Shown here one piece after another: positions 7,010-15,387 of a stretch of 58,479 nt of DNA. How positions within the stretch are numbered: position 1 is the first letter of the stretch; each line of letters opens with the position of its first letter. A model generated the notes under the pieces. The model was not told where the DNA came from, did not search any database, and saw nothing but the letters and a program-made list of their open reading frames with translations. The translations under genes and the position numbers were made by a program. Origin of the DNA: a virus. Where the stretch lies: positions 1 to 58,479 of the IMG/VR virus record IMGVR_UViG_3300009537_000011; one strand, given 5' to 3'.

Positions 7010-7794
7010 CGACGGGATACCTCAAGGTTGGCATGGAGCACGTCTCCAGCGCCGCCCTATCGTGTAAGCACCTGTGCATCTCGGCTGACGAACTGACGAA
7101 GGGTTACGAGTTCCCCCCGGAGCTGGACATAGGTGGCGTCCTGCTGTACTCGGGCTCGAACGCCCTCGTCACGGGGGCCATGGGTCCAGACGATTCGTTC
7201 GATGAGGTAAGGCGCAGGGACCTTGCCTCATTCGACGGGTGGGAGGAGATGCTTCATCAATATCGAGACGTTCTGGATAGATACCCGGAGCGCGCTGCGG
7301 CCATAGAGGTGGACCTCGGAGATTTCTCGTCGCGTGCGAGGTCCAGGGAGGCGCTCTCCCGACGAGGCGTCACGCCCATCTGGAGGCCATTCGACGATAC
7401 AGAGCAGCAGTTCGACGAGCTGGCCAGTGAGCACGGGGCCGTGGCGGTCGCTCCGATGGTGGGGCTTCACAGGGCGATGAGGGCAGCAATCCTCGGTTGG
7501 GTGCAGCGGAAAAGCAGGGAGGTCAAGGTTCGTGTACACTTGATGGGTGCCCATCCCAGCGATCTCCTCGTGGCTTTCCCCCCAGACAGCTATGACACGA
7601 CGTCGTGGATGTCGTCGGTGAAGTGGGATGGGCACACTCCTCGGGTCTGCATGAAAAGGTTCAGTCGTCTTGACAGGTCATTCCACTACGCAGTCGGCGA
7701 CGGCAGGCAGTGGAGCACCGGTGTGGCGATGGGCGCGTTCGGAGCATCGCTTCAGGCGCGATTCCTCGGAGGGGTGAAGGAGAGGTTCAAGTGA
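7006..7794 (+). CDS. TGT-like (DpdA-type) DNA base transglycosylase candidate
   Basis: GTG at 7006 overlaps the previous stop as GTGA; the frame opening at 6814 is a shadow. The 262-residue chain follows the order seen in phage DpdA proteins, which exchange guanine in DNA for a 7-deazaguanine: LLYSGSNALV (about 47-55), IEVDLGDF (100-107, Asp103 a candidate catalytic residue), PIWRPFDD, AVAPMVG, then VHLMGAHPSDLL (177-188) and SYDTTSW (195-201). The usual DSGAF near residue 48 reads YSGSN, a change at a normally conserved Asp. No QueC, QueD, QueE or FolE genes were recognised, so any base would come from the host. Identification is by motif order, not homology search. Confidence 0.6.
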   Translation: MTTGYLKVGMEHVSSAALSCKHLCISADELTKGYEFPPELDIGGVLLYSGSNALVTGAMGPDDSFDEVRRRDLASFDGWEEMLHQYRDVLDRYPERAAAIEVDLGDFSSRARSREALSRRGVTPIWRPFDDTEQQFDELASEHGAVAVAPMVGLHRAMRAAILGWVQRKSREVKVRVHLMGAHPSDLLVAFPPDSYDTTSWMSSVKWDGHTPRVCMKRFSRLDRSFHYAVGDGRQWSTGVAMGAFGASLQARFLGGVKERFK

Positions 7795-8117
7795 GTGTCG
7801 AAGAATACGACGACTTCATCAGGGGCCAAGTTGAGATGGTGCAAATGACACGAGACGAAGTCTCCACGATCATTCTCGGCGGGACCATCATTGCCGGTCG
7901 GGAGATGAACGAAGAAGAGATTGCGTCCACCGTAGGGTCGGCTCGGCTGTTCGTCGCCCTCGGCAGGCTCGTGACCGGGATCGTAGAGGGGAAGCTGATG
8001 ATGCTGGTCACAGACGGAGAAATGACCATAGCCGAGGCGACGGAAGAATACAGACAGTGCGCGGGGTCTGGCATAGCGGAGAAGATTGACGACTGGCTCG
8101 GATTGGTGGCAAACTAG
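7791..8117 (+). CDS. Hypothetical protein of the modification cassette (108 aa)
   Basis: Starts at GTG 7791, overlapping the TGT-like stop, with GGAGAGG upstream. The third gene of a coupled set, it is followed by a strong terminator, so the three act as one unit. The protein is helical and acidic (EEIASTVGSARLFVALGRLV; EATEEYRQCAGSGIAEKI). No known motif was seen. A regulator or subunit of the modification pair is only an inference from linkage. Confidence 0.72.
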   Translation: MSVEEYDDFIRGQVEMVQMTRDEVSTIILGGTIIAGREMNEEEIASTVGSARLFVALGRLVTGIVEGKLMMLVTDGEMTIAEATEEYRQCAGSGIAEKIDDWLGLVAN

Positions 8118-8157
8118 AGACGACGTAGCCCACCATCGCGTCGCGGCCTTCCCATGC

Positions 8158-8196
8158 GGCCCACCTGGTTCCCCTTGCCAGGTGGGCCATTTTTTT
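8158..8196 (+). terminator. Rho-independent terminator before packaging genes
   Basis: GGCCCACCTGG (8158-8168) pairs perfectly with CCAGGTGGGCC (8178-8188), followed by A and seven T. It separates the replication/modification genes from the head genes and probably ends an early or middle transcript. Confidence 0.9.
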
Positions 8197-8214
8197 ATCT
8201 GCTAGCATGAATGA

Positions 8215-8937
8215 GTGGCCAAGAGAGAGTGCGGAGCAAACCTGGCGAGCGGTAAGACCTGCAAGAGAGCCTCGGAGCCATACTCCGATCGGTGCGCCAT
8301 GCACGGCGGTCGATCACTAGCTGGCCCTGCGGCCCCGGGCTACATCGATGGTCGGGCGTCAAAGGTGATGCCGAACAGGTATTTCAAGGCTGTGAAGGCA
8401 TACCTGGCCGACCCAGACCTCATGTCCCTGAAGGAAGAGGTGGCCATTGTTTCCGCCAGGACCGAGGAGCTTCTGGCGAGGCTCTCTACCGGAGAGCACG
8501 GAGAAGTGTGGCGGGCCGCCCGGGGGGCCTTCGAGAGGCTCATGGAAGCGGCGAGACAGGGAGACGTCGAGGCACAGCAAGAATCCCTGCGCGCCCTGGA
8601 CGAGTCGATCCTTAGGGGCGAGGAGGACGAAAAGATTTGGAAAGAAATCCGCGACGTCATGCGCGACAAGGCAAACCTCGTGGACGTCCATCGCAAGCAA
8701 GAGCAGGCGCACAGGGCATATGTGACGATCGACCAGGTGACCCTGCTGGTGACGGCGATGGCAGAGATTGCTCGCGACCACATCGAAGACAGGAGGTCGC
8801 TCTCTAGCTTCATCAGGCAGCTCTACGGTATGGTCGGGTTGTGGGACGGCGCACAGCAGCCGTCCGTCGAGCGATACCTTGCAAGGCACGAAGAGAAGGC
8901 AATAGGGAGTGGAGAGGGACAACCCGCCACCGATTGA
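8215..8937 (+). CDS. terS-like: Terminase small subunit candidate with HGG zinc motif
   Basis: A 240-residue protein starting at GTG 8215, just after the terminator. The N-terminus has the small zinc-binding pattern C...C...C..HGG (CGANLASGKTC, then RCAMHGG and a Gly/Pro turn), which I know from many phage proteins directly upstream of the large terminase. The rest is helical (KAYLADPDLMSLKEEVAIV.., KIWKEIRDVMRDKANLV..) as expected for an oligomeric ring that recognises phage DNA and activates TerL. The end overlaps the terL start by 29 bp. Assignment rests on position and the HGG motif. Confidence 0.72.
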   Translation: MAKRECGANLASGKTCKRASEPYSDRCAMHGGRSLAGPAAPGYIDGRASKVMPNRYFKAVKAYLADPDLMSLKEEVAIVSARTEELLARLSTGEHGEVWRAARGAFERLMEAARQGDVEAQQESLRALDESILRGEEDEKIWKEIRDVMRDKANLVDVHRKQEQAHRAYVTIDQVTLLVTAMAEIARDHIEDRRSLSSFIRQLYGMVGLWDGAQQPSVERYLARHEEKAIGSGEGQPATD

Positions 8938-10249
8938 CCTGTCGTCACCGACGATGTTTCGGATGATGCTCGACCGGTTCAGTGAGCTGGCGCTGGACGA
9001 TGAAGACAACCTGAGGGATAACAGGCGGCCAGATCAGAGGCCGCCGGACTGGCCCTGGACCATCTGGATGCTACTGGCTGGTCGCGGGTTCGGAAAGACC
9101 TACGCGGGGGCGCACTTCGTGAACGAGTGCGAGCAGCGCGGCATCAGGCAGTTCGCTCTCATCAGTGGTACGTCGGCCGACGTGAGAGACGTAATGGTGA
9201 TGAATCCGCGCTCTGGGATCATCGCCCTGGCCCCGTTAGGGCGAAAGCCTAGGTACGAACCCTCCAAGAGGCGAATTCTCTGGCCTAGTGGCGCGACAGG
9301 TATGATTTTTTCGGCTGAGGAGCCGGAAAGGCTTCGCGGGCCGGAGCATGAGGTCATCTGGGGGGACGAAATCGACGCATGGGGAGAGAAGACGAACCCC
9401 CAGAAGGCGTTCGACACGTTCACCAACATGATGTTCGGCCTCCGAATCGGTCCCAGGCCGATGGCCATGTTGACCTCCACGCCAAAGCCCGGAAGGCTGG
9501 TGGCCAAGATGCTGAAAAGGGCGAAGGAGCGGAATGATGTTGCGGTCACTAGGGGGTCGACTCACGACAACCGAGACAACCTGAGCGAGTCCTTTTACAG
9601 CGAGGTCATCAAGGTATACGAGGGAACGAGAACGTACCGCCAGGAGGTCGAGGGAGAGCTGTTAGAGGATGTCGAAGGGGCCCTGTGGAGTCAGCACACG
9701 CTCGACGAGAACAGGATTCAGGAGTTCCCGGAGGACCTCTCGCGGGTAGTGGTGGCCATAGATCCAGCGGTCACGTCGAAGAAGGACTCTGACGAGACCG
9801 GCATTATTGTCTGCGGCGTCGACCGAGAGGGCGTGGCATACGTTCTGAAGGACGCCAGCGTGCGCGGAACGCCACTGGTATGGGTGAATACCGCGGTGAG
9901 TTGCTACGAGGCGTTCGGCGCGGACTGCATCGTCGGGGAGACGAACATGGGCGGTGACGTGATCGAGGAGATCGTCAGGGCGCACCACCCAAAGGTGCCG
10001 TTCAAGCAGGTGAAGGCGACCCGAGGAAAGGCGCTGCGCGCTGAACCGATAGCCCTCTTGTACGAGAAGGGAATGGTGAAGCACTACAAGGTGTTCGATC
10101 AGCTCGAAGACCAGATGTGCGCAATGACCGTGACGGGCTATGCAGACGTGGGATCGCCAGACAGGGTGGACGCCTTGGTCTACGCCCTAGCAGAGCTGGT
10201 GAGGCCGTTTGGAGCGAATGTCGAGATGCTCGGCAGGGCTGACTGGTGA
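8909..10249 (+). CDS. terL: Terminase large subunit (packaging ATPase/nuclease)
   Basis: A 446-residue protein. The ATPase has Walker A LLAGRGFGKTYAGA (about residues 50-63), Walker B VIWGDEIDAW (about 148) and a coupling motif near TSTPKPG. The RNase H-like nuclease has VVAIDPAVTSKKDSDETG (about 281-298), later GETNMGGDVIEEI and the terminal PDRVDALVYALAEL. It cuts the genome and pumps it into the prohead. The likely start is GTG 8909 inside terS; an ATG at 8954 would remove about 15 residues before the conserved part. The next gene starts within its stop (GTGA). Confidence 0.95.
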   Translation: MERDNPPPIDLSSPTMFRMMLDRFSELALDDEDNLRDNRRPDQRPPDWPWTIWMLLAGRGFGKTYAGAHFVNECEQRGIRQFALISGTSADVRDVMVMNPRSGIIALAPLGRKPRYEPSKRRILWPSGATGMIFSAEEPERLRGPEHEVIWGDEIDAWGEKTNPQKAFDTFTNMMFGLRIGPRPMAMLTSTPKPGRLVAKMLKRAKERNDVAVTRGSTHDNRDNLSESFYSEVIKVYEGTRTYRQEVEGELLEDVEGALWSQHTLDENRIQEFPEDLSRVVVAIDPAVTSKKDSDETGIIVCGVDREGVAYVLKDASVRGTPLVWVNTAVSCYEAFGADCIVGETNMGGDVIEEIVRAHHPKVPFKQVKATRGKALRAEPIALLYEKGMVKHYKVFDQLEDQMCAMTVTGYADVGSPDRVDALVYALAELVRPFGANVEMLGRADW

Positions 10250-10443
10250 TCGAAAGGGTAGCCGTTGCCCTTTTGCTGTTTGGGTACTGTGCAATACTGT
10301 ACGGTGTGTCAGAGTGGACACAGATGCCGAGGGTGGTGTATTCCATCGGCGCCGGAGTCGCCGCGATCGCGACGGCGGTGGCTATTTCAGCACCAGCCAT
10401 AGTCGACGAATACAGAGCGATACGGATGGGAAATGCCGAGTAG
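10246..10443 (+). CDS. Small two-helix membrane protein
   Basis: A 65-residue protein starting at GTG 10246 inside the terL stop. Two hydrophobic segments are visible: VAVALLLFGYCAILYGV (about 5-21) and VVYSIGAGVAAIATAVAISA (about 29-48), followed by a short charged tail. It overlaps the portal start by 11 bp. Size and topology would fit a holin, yet it sits between terminase and portal and a better-placed candidate exists at 39351. Function unknown. Confidence 0.7.
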   Translation: MIERVAVALLLFGYCAILYGVSEWTQMPRVVYSIGAGVAAIATAVAISAPAIVDEYRAIRMGNAE

Positions 10444-11806
10444 CATCTTCACGTCGATAGCCAGGATGTTCGCCAGCGGGGCTGGGCAGCCAGACAGGCG
10501 GAAGGACTACCTGCCATCGCACAGGCTGCTACCGCCACACATGGCGGGCCAGAAGGTCTACAGCGACTGGAGTATAGATGCGGCCATCGACGATGGCTAC
10601 AAATCAAGTGTCTATGTCTATGCTGCCCTCCGAAGGCTGGCCGAGTCCGCGGCGTCGATTCCGTGGGTAGTCAAGGAGAGGACGGAGTCCGGCTGGAAGA
10701 GAATTCCAGAACACCCACTGGAGATCCTCTGGGAGAGGGAGCCCAATGGGAAGATGTCCAGGTCGGACGTCGTCGAAAGGCTGGTGCAGAGCCTATACAT
10801 CGGGGGCAACTCGCTACTTCAGAAGGTTTTGCTGAGCAGATCCGAACCGAATGCGATGGTCGTCGGCGATGTAAAGCAGCCGTCCGTCAAGGAGATCTGG
10901 CCACTCCAGATCAACGGGTTCACTCCGATCACTAGTCGCAGGGCGTTCATCACAGAGTACGACTTCGACTTCAACGGAGTGCGGAGGAAGTTCAGGGCGT
11001 CGAGCATCATTCATGTAATGTTTCAAGATCCGTCGAACCCATACTGGGGAATGTCGCCGCTTCAGGCGATCGCCAGGGAGATCGACGTATCGGTGAGTTC
11101 CATCACATGGTCGATGAACTCGTTCGACAACAGGGCAGTTGCCGATGGGGCATTCGTTTCGTCCGACCCGCTGACAAATGAGCAGTATGCCGCGGCGAAG
11201 AGTCGCGTCAGTGAGCAGTACTCAGGAACGACAAACGCCAGAAGTCCATGGGTGCTAGGGGGAGGCTGGGAGTGGGTGCAGATGTCTCTGACCCCGATCG
11301 AGATGGACTTCATCGAATCGAGAAAGATGACGAGGGACGACATCCTGTCGGTCTTCGGTGTTCCACCGGTTGTCGCTGGATTTTTCGAAGATGCAACCCT
11401 GGCGAACGCCGAGGTCTCCAGGCGCCTGTACTGGGCAGATGCCGTCATTCCGTTGCTGACGAGGCTGGCGGCTGCGTTGAACAGAACCCTGACGCCGCAC
11501 TTTGGCGACCCGAACGACATCAGGCTGTTCTTCGACGTGAGCGGCGTGGAAGCACTGCGATTGAACAGGGAGAGCGAGTCGAGAACGTTCTTCATGCTAC
11601 AACGCGGCGGCATTCCGTATCATGAGGCCGCAGAGCTAGTAGGGCTGCGAGTCAAGAGCCAGGGAGAGGTGGGAGACGAGCCGTACGGTATCATGGCAAT
11701 GGCCCCGGGGAAGGCTAGGCAGAGCCCAGAGAGTCCGGCACAGCCAAAAGCGATGCCAGATGAAGAGTTCGATAGAATGCTTCAGGAGTTCAACCAGGAT
11801 GAGTAA
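10433..11806 (+). CDS. Portal protein (HK97 family)
   Basis: A 457-residue protein, normal length for HK97-type portals. Typical features are YVYAALRRLAESAASIPWVV (N-terminal wing), HPLEILWEREPNGKMS, YIGGNSLLQKV, IIHVMFQDPSNPYWGMSPLQA (the IxH..... G.SPL signature), SFDNRAVADGAF and DILSVFGVPPVVAGF. The dodecameric portal forms the DNA-entry channel at one capsid vertex and holds the terminase and connector. It is followed, with an 8-bp overlap, by the protease. Confidence 0.95.
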   Translation: MPSSIFTSIARMFASGAGQPDRRKDYLPSHRLLPPHMAGQKVYSDWSIDAAIDDGYKSSVYVYAALRRLAESAASIPWVVKERTESGWKRIPEHPLEILWEREPNGKMSRSDVVERLVQSLYIGGNSLLQKVLLSRSEPNAMVVGDVKQPSVKEIWPLQINGFTPITSRRAFITEYDFDFNGVRRKFRASSIIHVMFQDPSNPYWGMSPLQAIAREIDVSVSSITWSMNSFDNRAVADGAFVSSDPLTNEQYAAAKSRVSEQYSGTTNARSPWVLGGGWEWVQMSLTPIEMDFIESRKMTRDDILSVFGVPPVVAGFFEDATLANAEVSRRLYWADAVIPLLTRLAAALNRTLTPHFGDPNDIRLFFDVSGVEALRLNRESESRTFFMLQRGGIPYHEAAELVGLRVKSQGEVGDEPYGIMAMAPGKARQSPESPAQPKAMPDEEFDRMLQEFNQDE

Positions 11807-12629
11807 CACAGCACGCGGTTCGAGCTTCACGACCCTGATGGCACCGGCTGAGCTGAAGGCCGAGGCGGAGACCCGTGTGATCGAGGGTTACGCTGCCACG
11901 TTCGGAAACGTGGACCTGGTGGACGACGTGATCGACCCTGGTGCGTTCACCAAGACCATTTCAGAGCAGGGGAATAAGGAGAACCGAATCAAGGTGTTCC
12001 TCTGGCACCGCGAGCCGATCGGGATGCCGATAGAGATGCGGGAGGACGAAAGGGGCCTGTTCACCAGGAGCCGAATCACGAAAACGGAAGCGGGGGACAA
12101 GGCCCTCGCGTGGGTGAAAGATGGGATCGCCTCGCATATGTCCATCGGGTTTGACGTCATCAAGTCAGAAGAAAAGGCACGAGACGACCAGAAGATACGC
12201 CACATCAAGGAGGTCAAGCTCTGGGAGTACGGGCCGGTCGTATGGCCAGCAAACCCACAGGCAGTCATCACGTCGGTCAAGAGCGTTGGCATGGAGATGA
12301 TCCGGTCGACGTTCGGCCTCTTGCCGTTGCTGAAGAACTACATGGCGGCCCAAGGGGAAAGCCTGACCGACACCGAGGCGATGCTCCTGGAGACCGTGTG
12401 CAAGGAGATGGAGGGCATCAGCGCCGATCTCCGCAAGATGATAATCAACCACCTAGCCGGAACCAGGGAGTCGGAGCCTCGGGCCACCACTCCCGAGCCG
12501 GGCGGCGACGAACCGACTGAAAGTGTGGAGCCGGGCCACAAGGGCACCACTCTGCAAATGACAGACGACGAAGTCGAAGCGGTCCACTCAGTGGTCCTCC
12601 AGCTAAAACGACAACTCACAAACACATAA
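11799..12629 (+). CDS. Prohead maturation protease (S78 family)
   Basis: ATG at 11799 overlaps the portal stop and gives 276 residues. The core matches HK97 gp4-type serine proteases: VIEGYAATFGNVDLVDDVI, GAFTKTI, VFLWHREPIG (catalytic His), GLFTRSRI, SHMSIGFDV (catalytic Ser) and LWEYGPVVWPANPQA. It cleaves the capsid delta domain during head maturation. After residue about 165 there is a C-terminal extension (helical, then Pro/Glu-rich with EPRATTPEPGGDEPTE), which may act as scaffold. Confidence 0.94.
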   Translation: MSNTARGSSFTTLMAPAELKAEAETRVIEGYAATFGNVDLVDDVIDPGAFTKTISEQGNKENRIKVFLWHREPIGMPIEMREDERGLFTRSRITKTEAGDKALAWVKDGIASHMSIGFDVIKSEEKARDDQKIRHIKEVKLWEYGPVVWPANPQAVITSVKSVGMEMIRSTFGLLPLLKNYMAAQGESLTDTEAMLLETVCKEMEGISADLRKMIINHLAGTRESEPRATTPEPGGDEPTESVEPGHKGTTLQMTDDEVEAVHSVVLQLKRQLTNT

Positions 12630-12636
12630 CGGAGAC

Positions 12637-14142
12637 ATGATGCCCGACAACATCACTAAGCTCCTGGCGGACCTCGACGAGGTGAAGGGCGAGCTGATCC
12701 AGCGCGTCACGAAGCAGGACGAGGAAATCGCCGAGCTGAAAGAGGCCAGACCCGAGACGGCGAAGGCCATCACCAAGCTGACAGAGGACTACGACGGTCT
12801 GAAGTCCCGCATCAAGGAGGAGCAGGAGAAGCTCAGCCAGCGGGTCGACGAAGTCGAGTCTTCGGTTCAGAGAGACCTCCTGGTGGAGAGCGAGGCTCGC
12901 GAAGCCTACAAGTCCCCCGGAGAGGTGTTCACGGAGTCGGATGAATACAAGGCGATGCTAGAGCGGCGCGAGGAGAAGACCACGCCGGTCGACTTCGAGC
13001 GACTCATCTACTCCTCGTCCGAGGTGAAGACGCTGCTCACGAGCACCGTTGCCACCAGGTTCATCGAGCCGCAAAGGCTCGCGGAGCTGTTCCGGTTCTC
13101 CGACCGCAGCCTCATGGTACGGGACCTGTTTCAGGTTCGTCGCACCACGAGCAACCAGATCGAGTATCTCGAAGAGTCGGGATTCTACGATGCGGGCGCA
13201 ACCGCAACGATCACGACCGGGGTCGAGACGACCGGCACCTGTGTGCTGACCCTGGCGGTCGCCAACTCCTCGTTGGTCGAGGGGCAGCGGATCGTAGTCT
13301 CTGGTGACACGGGCGCACCGACGGTCTACAACAAGACCCACGTCATCACCAAGGTGACGTCGAGCACCGTCATCGAGATTCAGGTGGCGTCCGGCACCGG
13401 TAACATGGCCGGTACGCCGGTCTACGTCGCTGCGGACTCGGGTGGTGCAGCGGCCATGGTGGCAGAAGGCAACGCGAAGGCGGAGTCGACCGCGACCTTC
13501 GAGCTGAAGACCGCCAGCGTCCAGACCCTCGCTCACTGGCTGCCGGTGACGAGGCAGGCGGCGGCAGATCAGGCATTCCTGCGGGCGTACATCAACGACA
13601 GGCTCCTGTATGGCCTGGCGTTCGAGGAAGAGGCCCAGTTGCTGTACGGCAACGGAACGTCACCGAATCTGACCGGTCTCCTGACGAACACCGATCGTCA
13701 GACCTTCGTATGGTCGACGGACGGCGTGACTGGTGACACGAAGATCGATGCCATCAGGAAGGCGATGACGCAGGTCTGGCGGGTGAACTACGCAGCCGAT
13801 GGTTGCGTCCTCAACCCGGTCGACTGGCAGGACATCGAGCTGGAGAAGGGCTCGGACAACCACTACATCTGGGTCAACGTCCAGGAGGGTGGTTCGCCCA
13901 GGATCTGGCGACTGCCGGTGGTGGTGACCAACGCCATCAACGCCGCTCAGGGCGTCGTCGGGAACTTCCGGGTGTCATCGACACTCTGGGATCGGGAGCA
14001 GGCGTCTGTGCGGATCGCAGATCAGCACAGCACCTACTTCACCGAGAACAAGCTGGCAATCCTGGCCGAAGAGCGACTCATGCTCGCCGTCTACCGGCCC
14101 TCGGCCTACGTGGACATCAGCTTCGATTCCGCGCCTGCGTAA
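12637..14142 (+). CDS. Major capsid protein (HK97 fold) with an inserted beta domain
   Basis: A 501-residue protein, longer than the usual 380-420. Residues 1-105 form a coiled-coil delta domain (LADLDEVKGEL.., KLTEDYDGLKSRIKEE), probably removed by the upstream protease. HK97 features follow: SLMVRDLFQVRRTTSNQIEYLEE, then AMVAEGNAKAESTATFELK, HWLPVTRQAAADQAFL and GNGTSPNLTGLL. Between about residues 190 and 268, where most relatives have a few residues, lies a Thr/Val-rich beta segment (CVLTLAVANSSLVEGQRI.., HVITKVTSSTVIEIQV). It resembles beta modules otherwise found in tail fibres and may be displayed on the capsid surface. Confidence 0.93.
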   Translation: MMPDNITKLLADLDEVKGELIQRVTKQDEEIAELKEARPETAKAITKLTEDYDGLKSRIKEEQEKLSQRVDEVESSVQRDLLVESEAREAYKSPGEVFTESDEYKAMLERREEKTTPVDFERLIYSSSEVKTLLTSTVATRFIEPQRLAELFRFSDRSLMVRDLFQVRRTTSNQIEYLEESGFYDAGATATITTGVETTGTCVLTLAVANSSLVEGQRIVVSGDTGAPTVYNKTHVITKVTSSTVIEIQVASGTGNMAGTPVYVAADSGGAAAMVAEGNAKAESTATFELKTASVQTLAHWLPVTRQAAADQAFLRAYINDRLLYGLAFEEEAQLLYGNGTSPNLTGLLTNTDRQTFVWSTDGVTGDTKIDAIRKAMTQVWRVNYAADGCVLNPVDWQDIELEKGSDNHYIWVNVQEGGSPRIWRLPVVVTNAINAAQGVVGNFRVSSTLWDREQASVRIADQHSTYFTENKLAILAEERLMLAVYRPSAYVDISFDSAPA

Positions 14143-14149
14143 GGCAAAT

Positions 14150-14179
14150 GCCGGGTGGTGGCCACGGCCACCACCCGGC
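14150..14179 (+). terminator. Strong hairpin after the capsid gene
   Basis: Fourteen base pairs are perfect: GCCGGGTGGTGGCC (14150-14163) with GGCCACCACCCGGC (14166-14179). No U-run follows. Such hairpins behind capsid genes often stabilise or partly terminate the capsid mRNA so that capsid is made in excess. The next gene has its own AGGAGG at about 14190. Confidence 0.65.
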
Positions 14180-14201
14180 TCACTCTCAGGAGGACAACTG
14201 A

Positions 14202-14567
14202 ATGGCAATGCACATGAACGAGCTGGGGCGGGCCGCAGGGAGGTTTCCCAGGGCGTCGCTCCAGATCGCTGCGGATGCTCAGACACTGAGCATCGACACG
14301 CAGACCATCATCATTTCACCCGGCACCGGCAACTGGACGGCGACGCTGCCAGATCCGGCAACGAGCGGTCAGAGGCTTGCGATCATCTGCAAGGCGACTG
14401 GGGCGGGCGACGTCGACGTATCCGGTGCCTTCTTCGCCTCGGCGGGTGACAACACGGTGGTGACGCTCGCCGCAGACGAGTCGGTATACCTCATCAGCGA
14501 CGACGACGGCTCTGGTGGATTCCACTGGGTGCCGGTCGGCGCAACGGGTACGCCGGTCTACGCATGA
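14202..14567 (+). CDS. Probable head decoration or beta-rich virion protein
   Basis: A 121-residue protein with a clear AGGAGG upstream of ATG 14202. After a short N-terminal helix the chain is rich in Thr, Val, Gly and Asp with alternating strands (TIIISPGTGNWTATLPDP, VVTLAADESVYLISDDDG), as in trimeric beta virion proteins. It lies directly behind the capsid gene, where decoration (head-stabilising) proteins are usually encoded. The strands also resemble modules of tail fibres. Decoration is the best guess; no diagnostic motif is present. Confidence 0.65.
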   Translation: MAMHMNELGRAAGRFPRASLQIAADAQTLSIDTQTIIISPGTGNWTATLPDPATSGQRLAIICKATGAGDVDVSGAFFASAGDNTVVTLAADESVYLISDDDGSGGFHWVPVGATGTPVYA

Positions 14568-14797
14568 CGATCGAGGTGGTCGTCCTCACGACCTTCCGGG
14601 ACGGTAAGCAGATGTTCATTACCGGAGAGAGGCGGAAGGTCGGGAAGTTGGTGTACAAGAGGAACGAGCGGTTCTTCAGAAGGCTCGACCCGGCCCCGAC
14701 CGAGATGGGCGCCCCTGGCCCGTCGGAGGTCAAGGAGACGGCGAAGAGGGCTCCGAAGAAGAGAACCAGGAAGGCAGCGAAGAGCGCGAAGAAGTGA
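14564..14797 (+). CDS. Small protein with lysine-rich C-terminus (77 aa)
   Basis: Starts with ATG in the stop of the preceding gene and ends inside the start of the connector gene. The N-terminal half is beta-like (IEVVVLTTFRDGKQMFITG..KLVYKRNERFF). The last third is Lys/Arg/Ala-rich (AKRAPKKRTRKAAKSAKK), similar to nucleic-acid-binding or histone-like tails. In head-gene clusters such proteins may bind packaged DNA or serve as head-completion parts. A similar basic tail occurs in the product at 16551. Confidence 0.7.
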   Translation: MTIEVVVLTTFRDGKQMFITGERRKVGKLVYKRNERFFRRLDPAPTEMGAPGPSEVKETAKRAPKKRTRKAAKSAKK

Positions 14798-15387
14798 TCC
14801 TGCTCGACAAGGGCCAGATGCGACTGTACATCGGCCGAAGTGCGACCGATACGGAGCACGACGAGCTTCTCGACATGCTGGAGCACGATGGGCTTGCGCT
14901 CATCGAAAACATCACGGGCTCGTGGTGGGGCGAAGAGAAGGAGGTCGTAGAGTATCTCTCTGGCTTCGACACAGAAAGCCTCTGGCTTCGCAGCCATCCG
15001 AATAGTCCGATCACGGCTATCGAATTCCGCCCGGCATCGACATCCAGTACGGAGCTGGAGTTTCTCGTTGGAGGCAACGACTGGCAGACCCTCGTCAGCG
15101 ACCTCTCCGAGGTAGAACTTGACGGGCGACGAATCTTCTGGGGTGAAAACGTCTTTCCAGCCGGACTGAACAACCTCAGAGTGACCTACAATTCCGGGTT
15201 TGTTGCGGGGGCGGCCGACGCACCGGGCGACATCCTGTTCGCCCTAAAGGAGTTCGTCTCGCAGTCGTTCCGGGAGAGGGTGACGTCACAGCCGGTGAGG
15301 TTCAATCAGTCTAGGGGTCGGTCACAGTCAGCGAGGGACACCCTGACAGACCTCGTAAGGGGCAGGGTACTGCTGCATGGCGTATAA
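14794..15387 (+). CDS. Head-tail connector (adaptor) protein candidate
   Basis: A 197-residue protein from GTG 14794, overlapping its neighbour. The N-terminal helices (TEHDELLDMLEHDGLALIENIT), the central YNSGF near residue 128 and PGDILFALKEFVSQSFRER resemble gp6/gp15-type adaptors, in which a Y..G..~P.dl..A...lv segment is common. Position is as expected, between capsid and tail-completion genes. Adaptors form a ring under the portal. The C-terminal RFNQSRGRSQSARDTL is basic and unusual. Confidence 0.75.
   Translation: MILLDKGQMRLYIGRSATDTEHDELLDMLEHDGLALIENITGSWWGEEKEVVEYLSGFDTESLWLRSHPNSPITAIEFRPASTSSTELEFLVGGNDWQTLVSDLSEVELDGRRIFWGENVFPAGLNNLRVTYNSGFVAGAADAPGDILFALKEFVSQSFRERVTSQPVRFNQSRGRSQSARDTLTDLVRGRVLLHGV

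Noticed and set aside
10246-10443. Small membrane protein as the holin
   Set aside because: It is placed between terminase and portal; the gene at 39351 beside the endolysin is a better candidate, although neither is proven.
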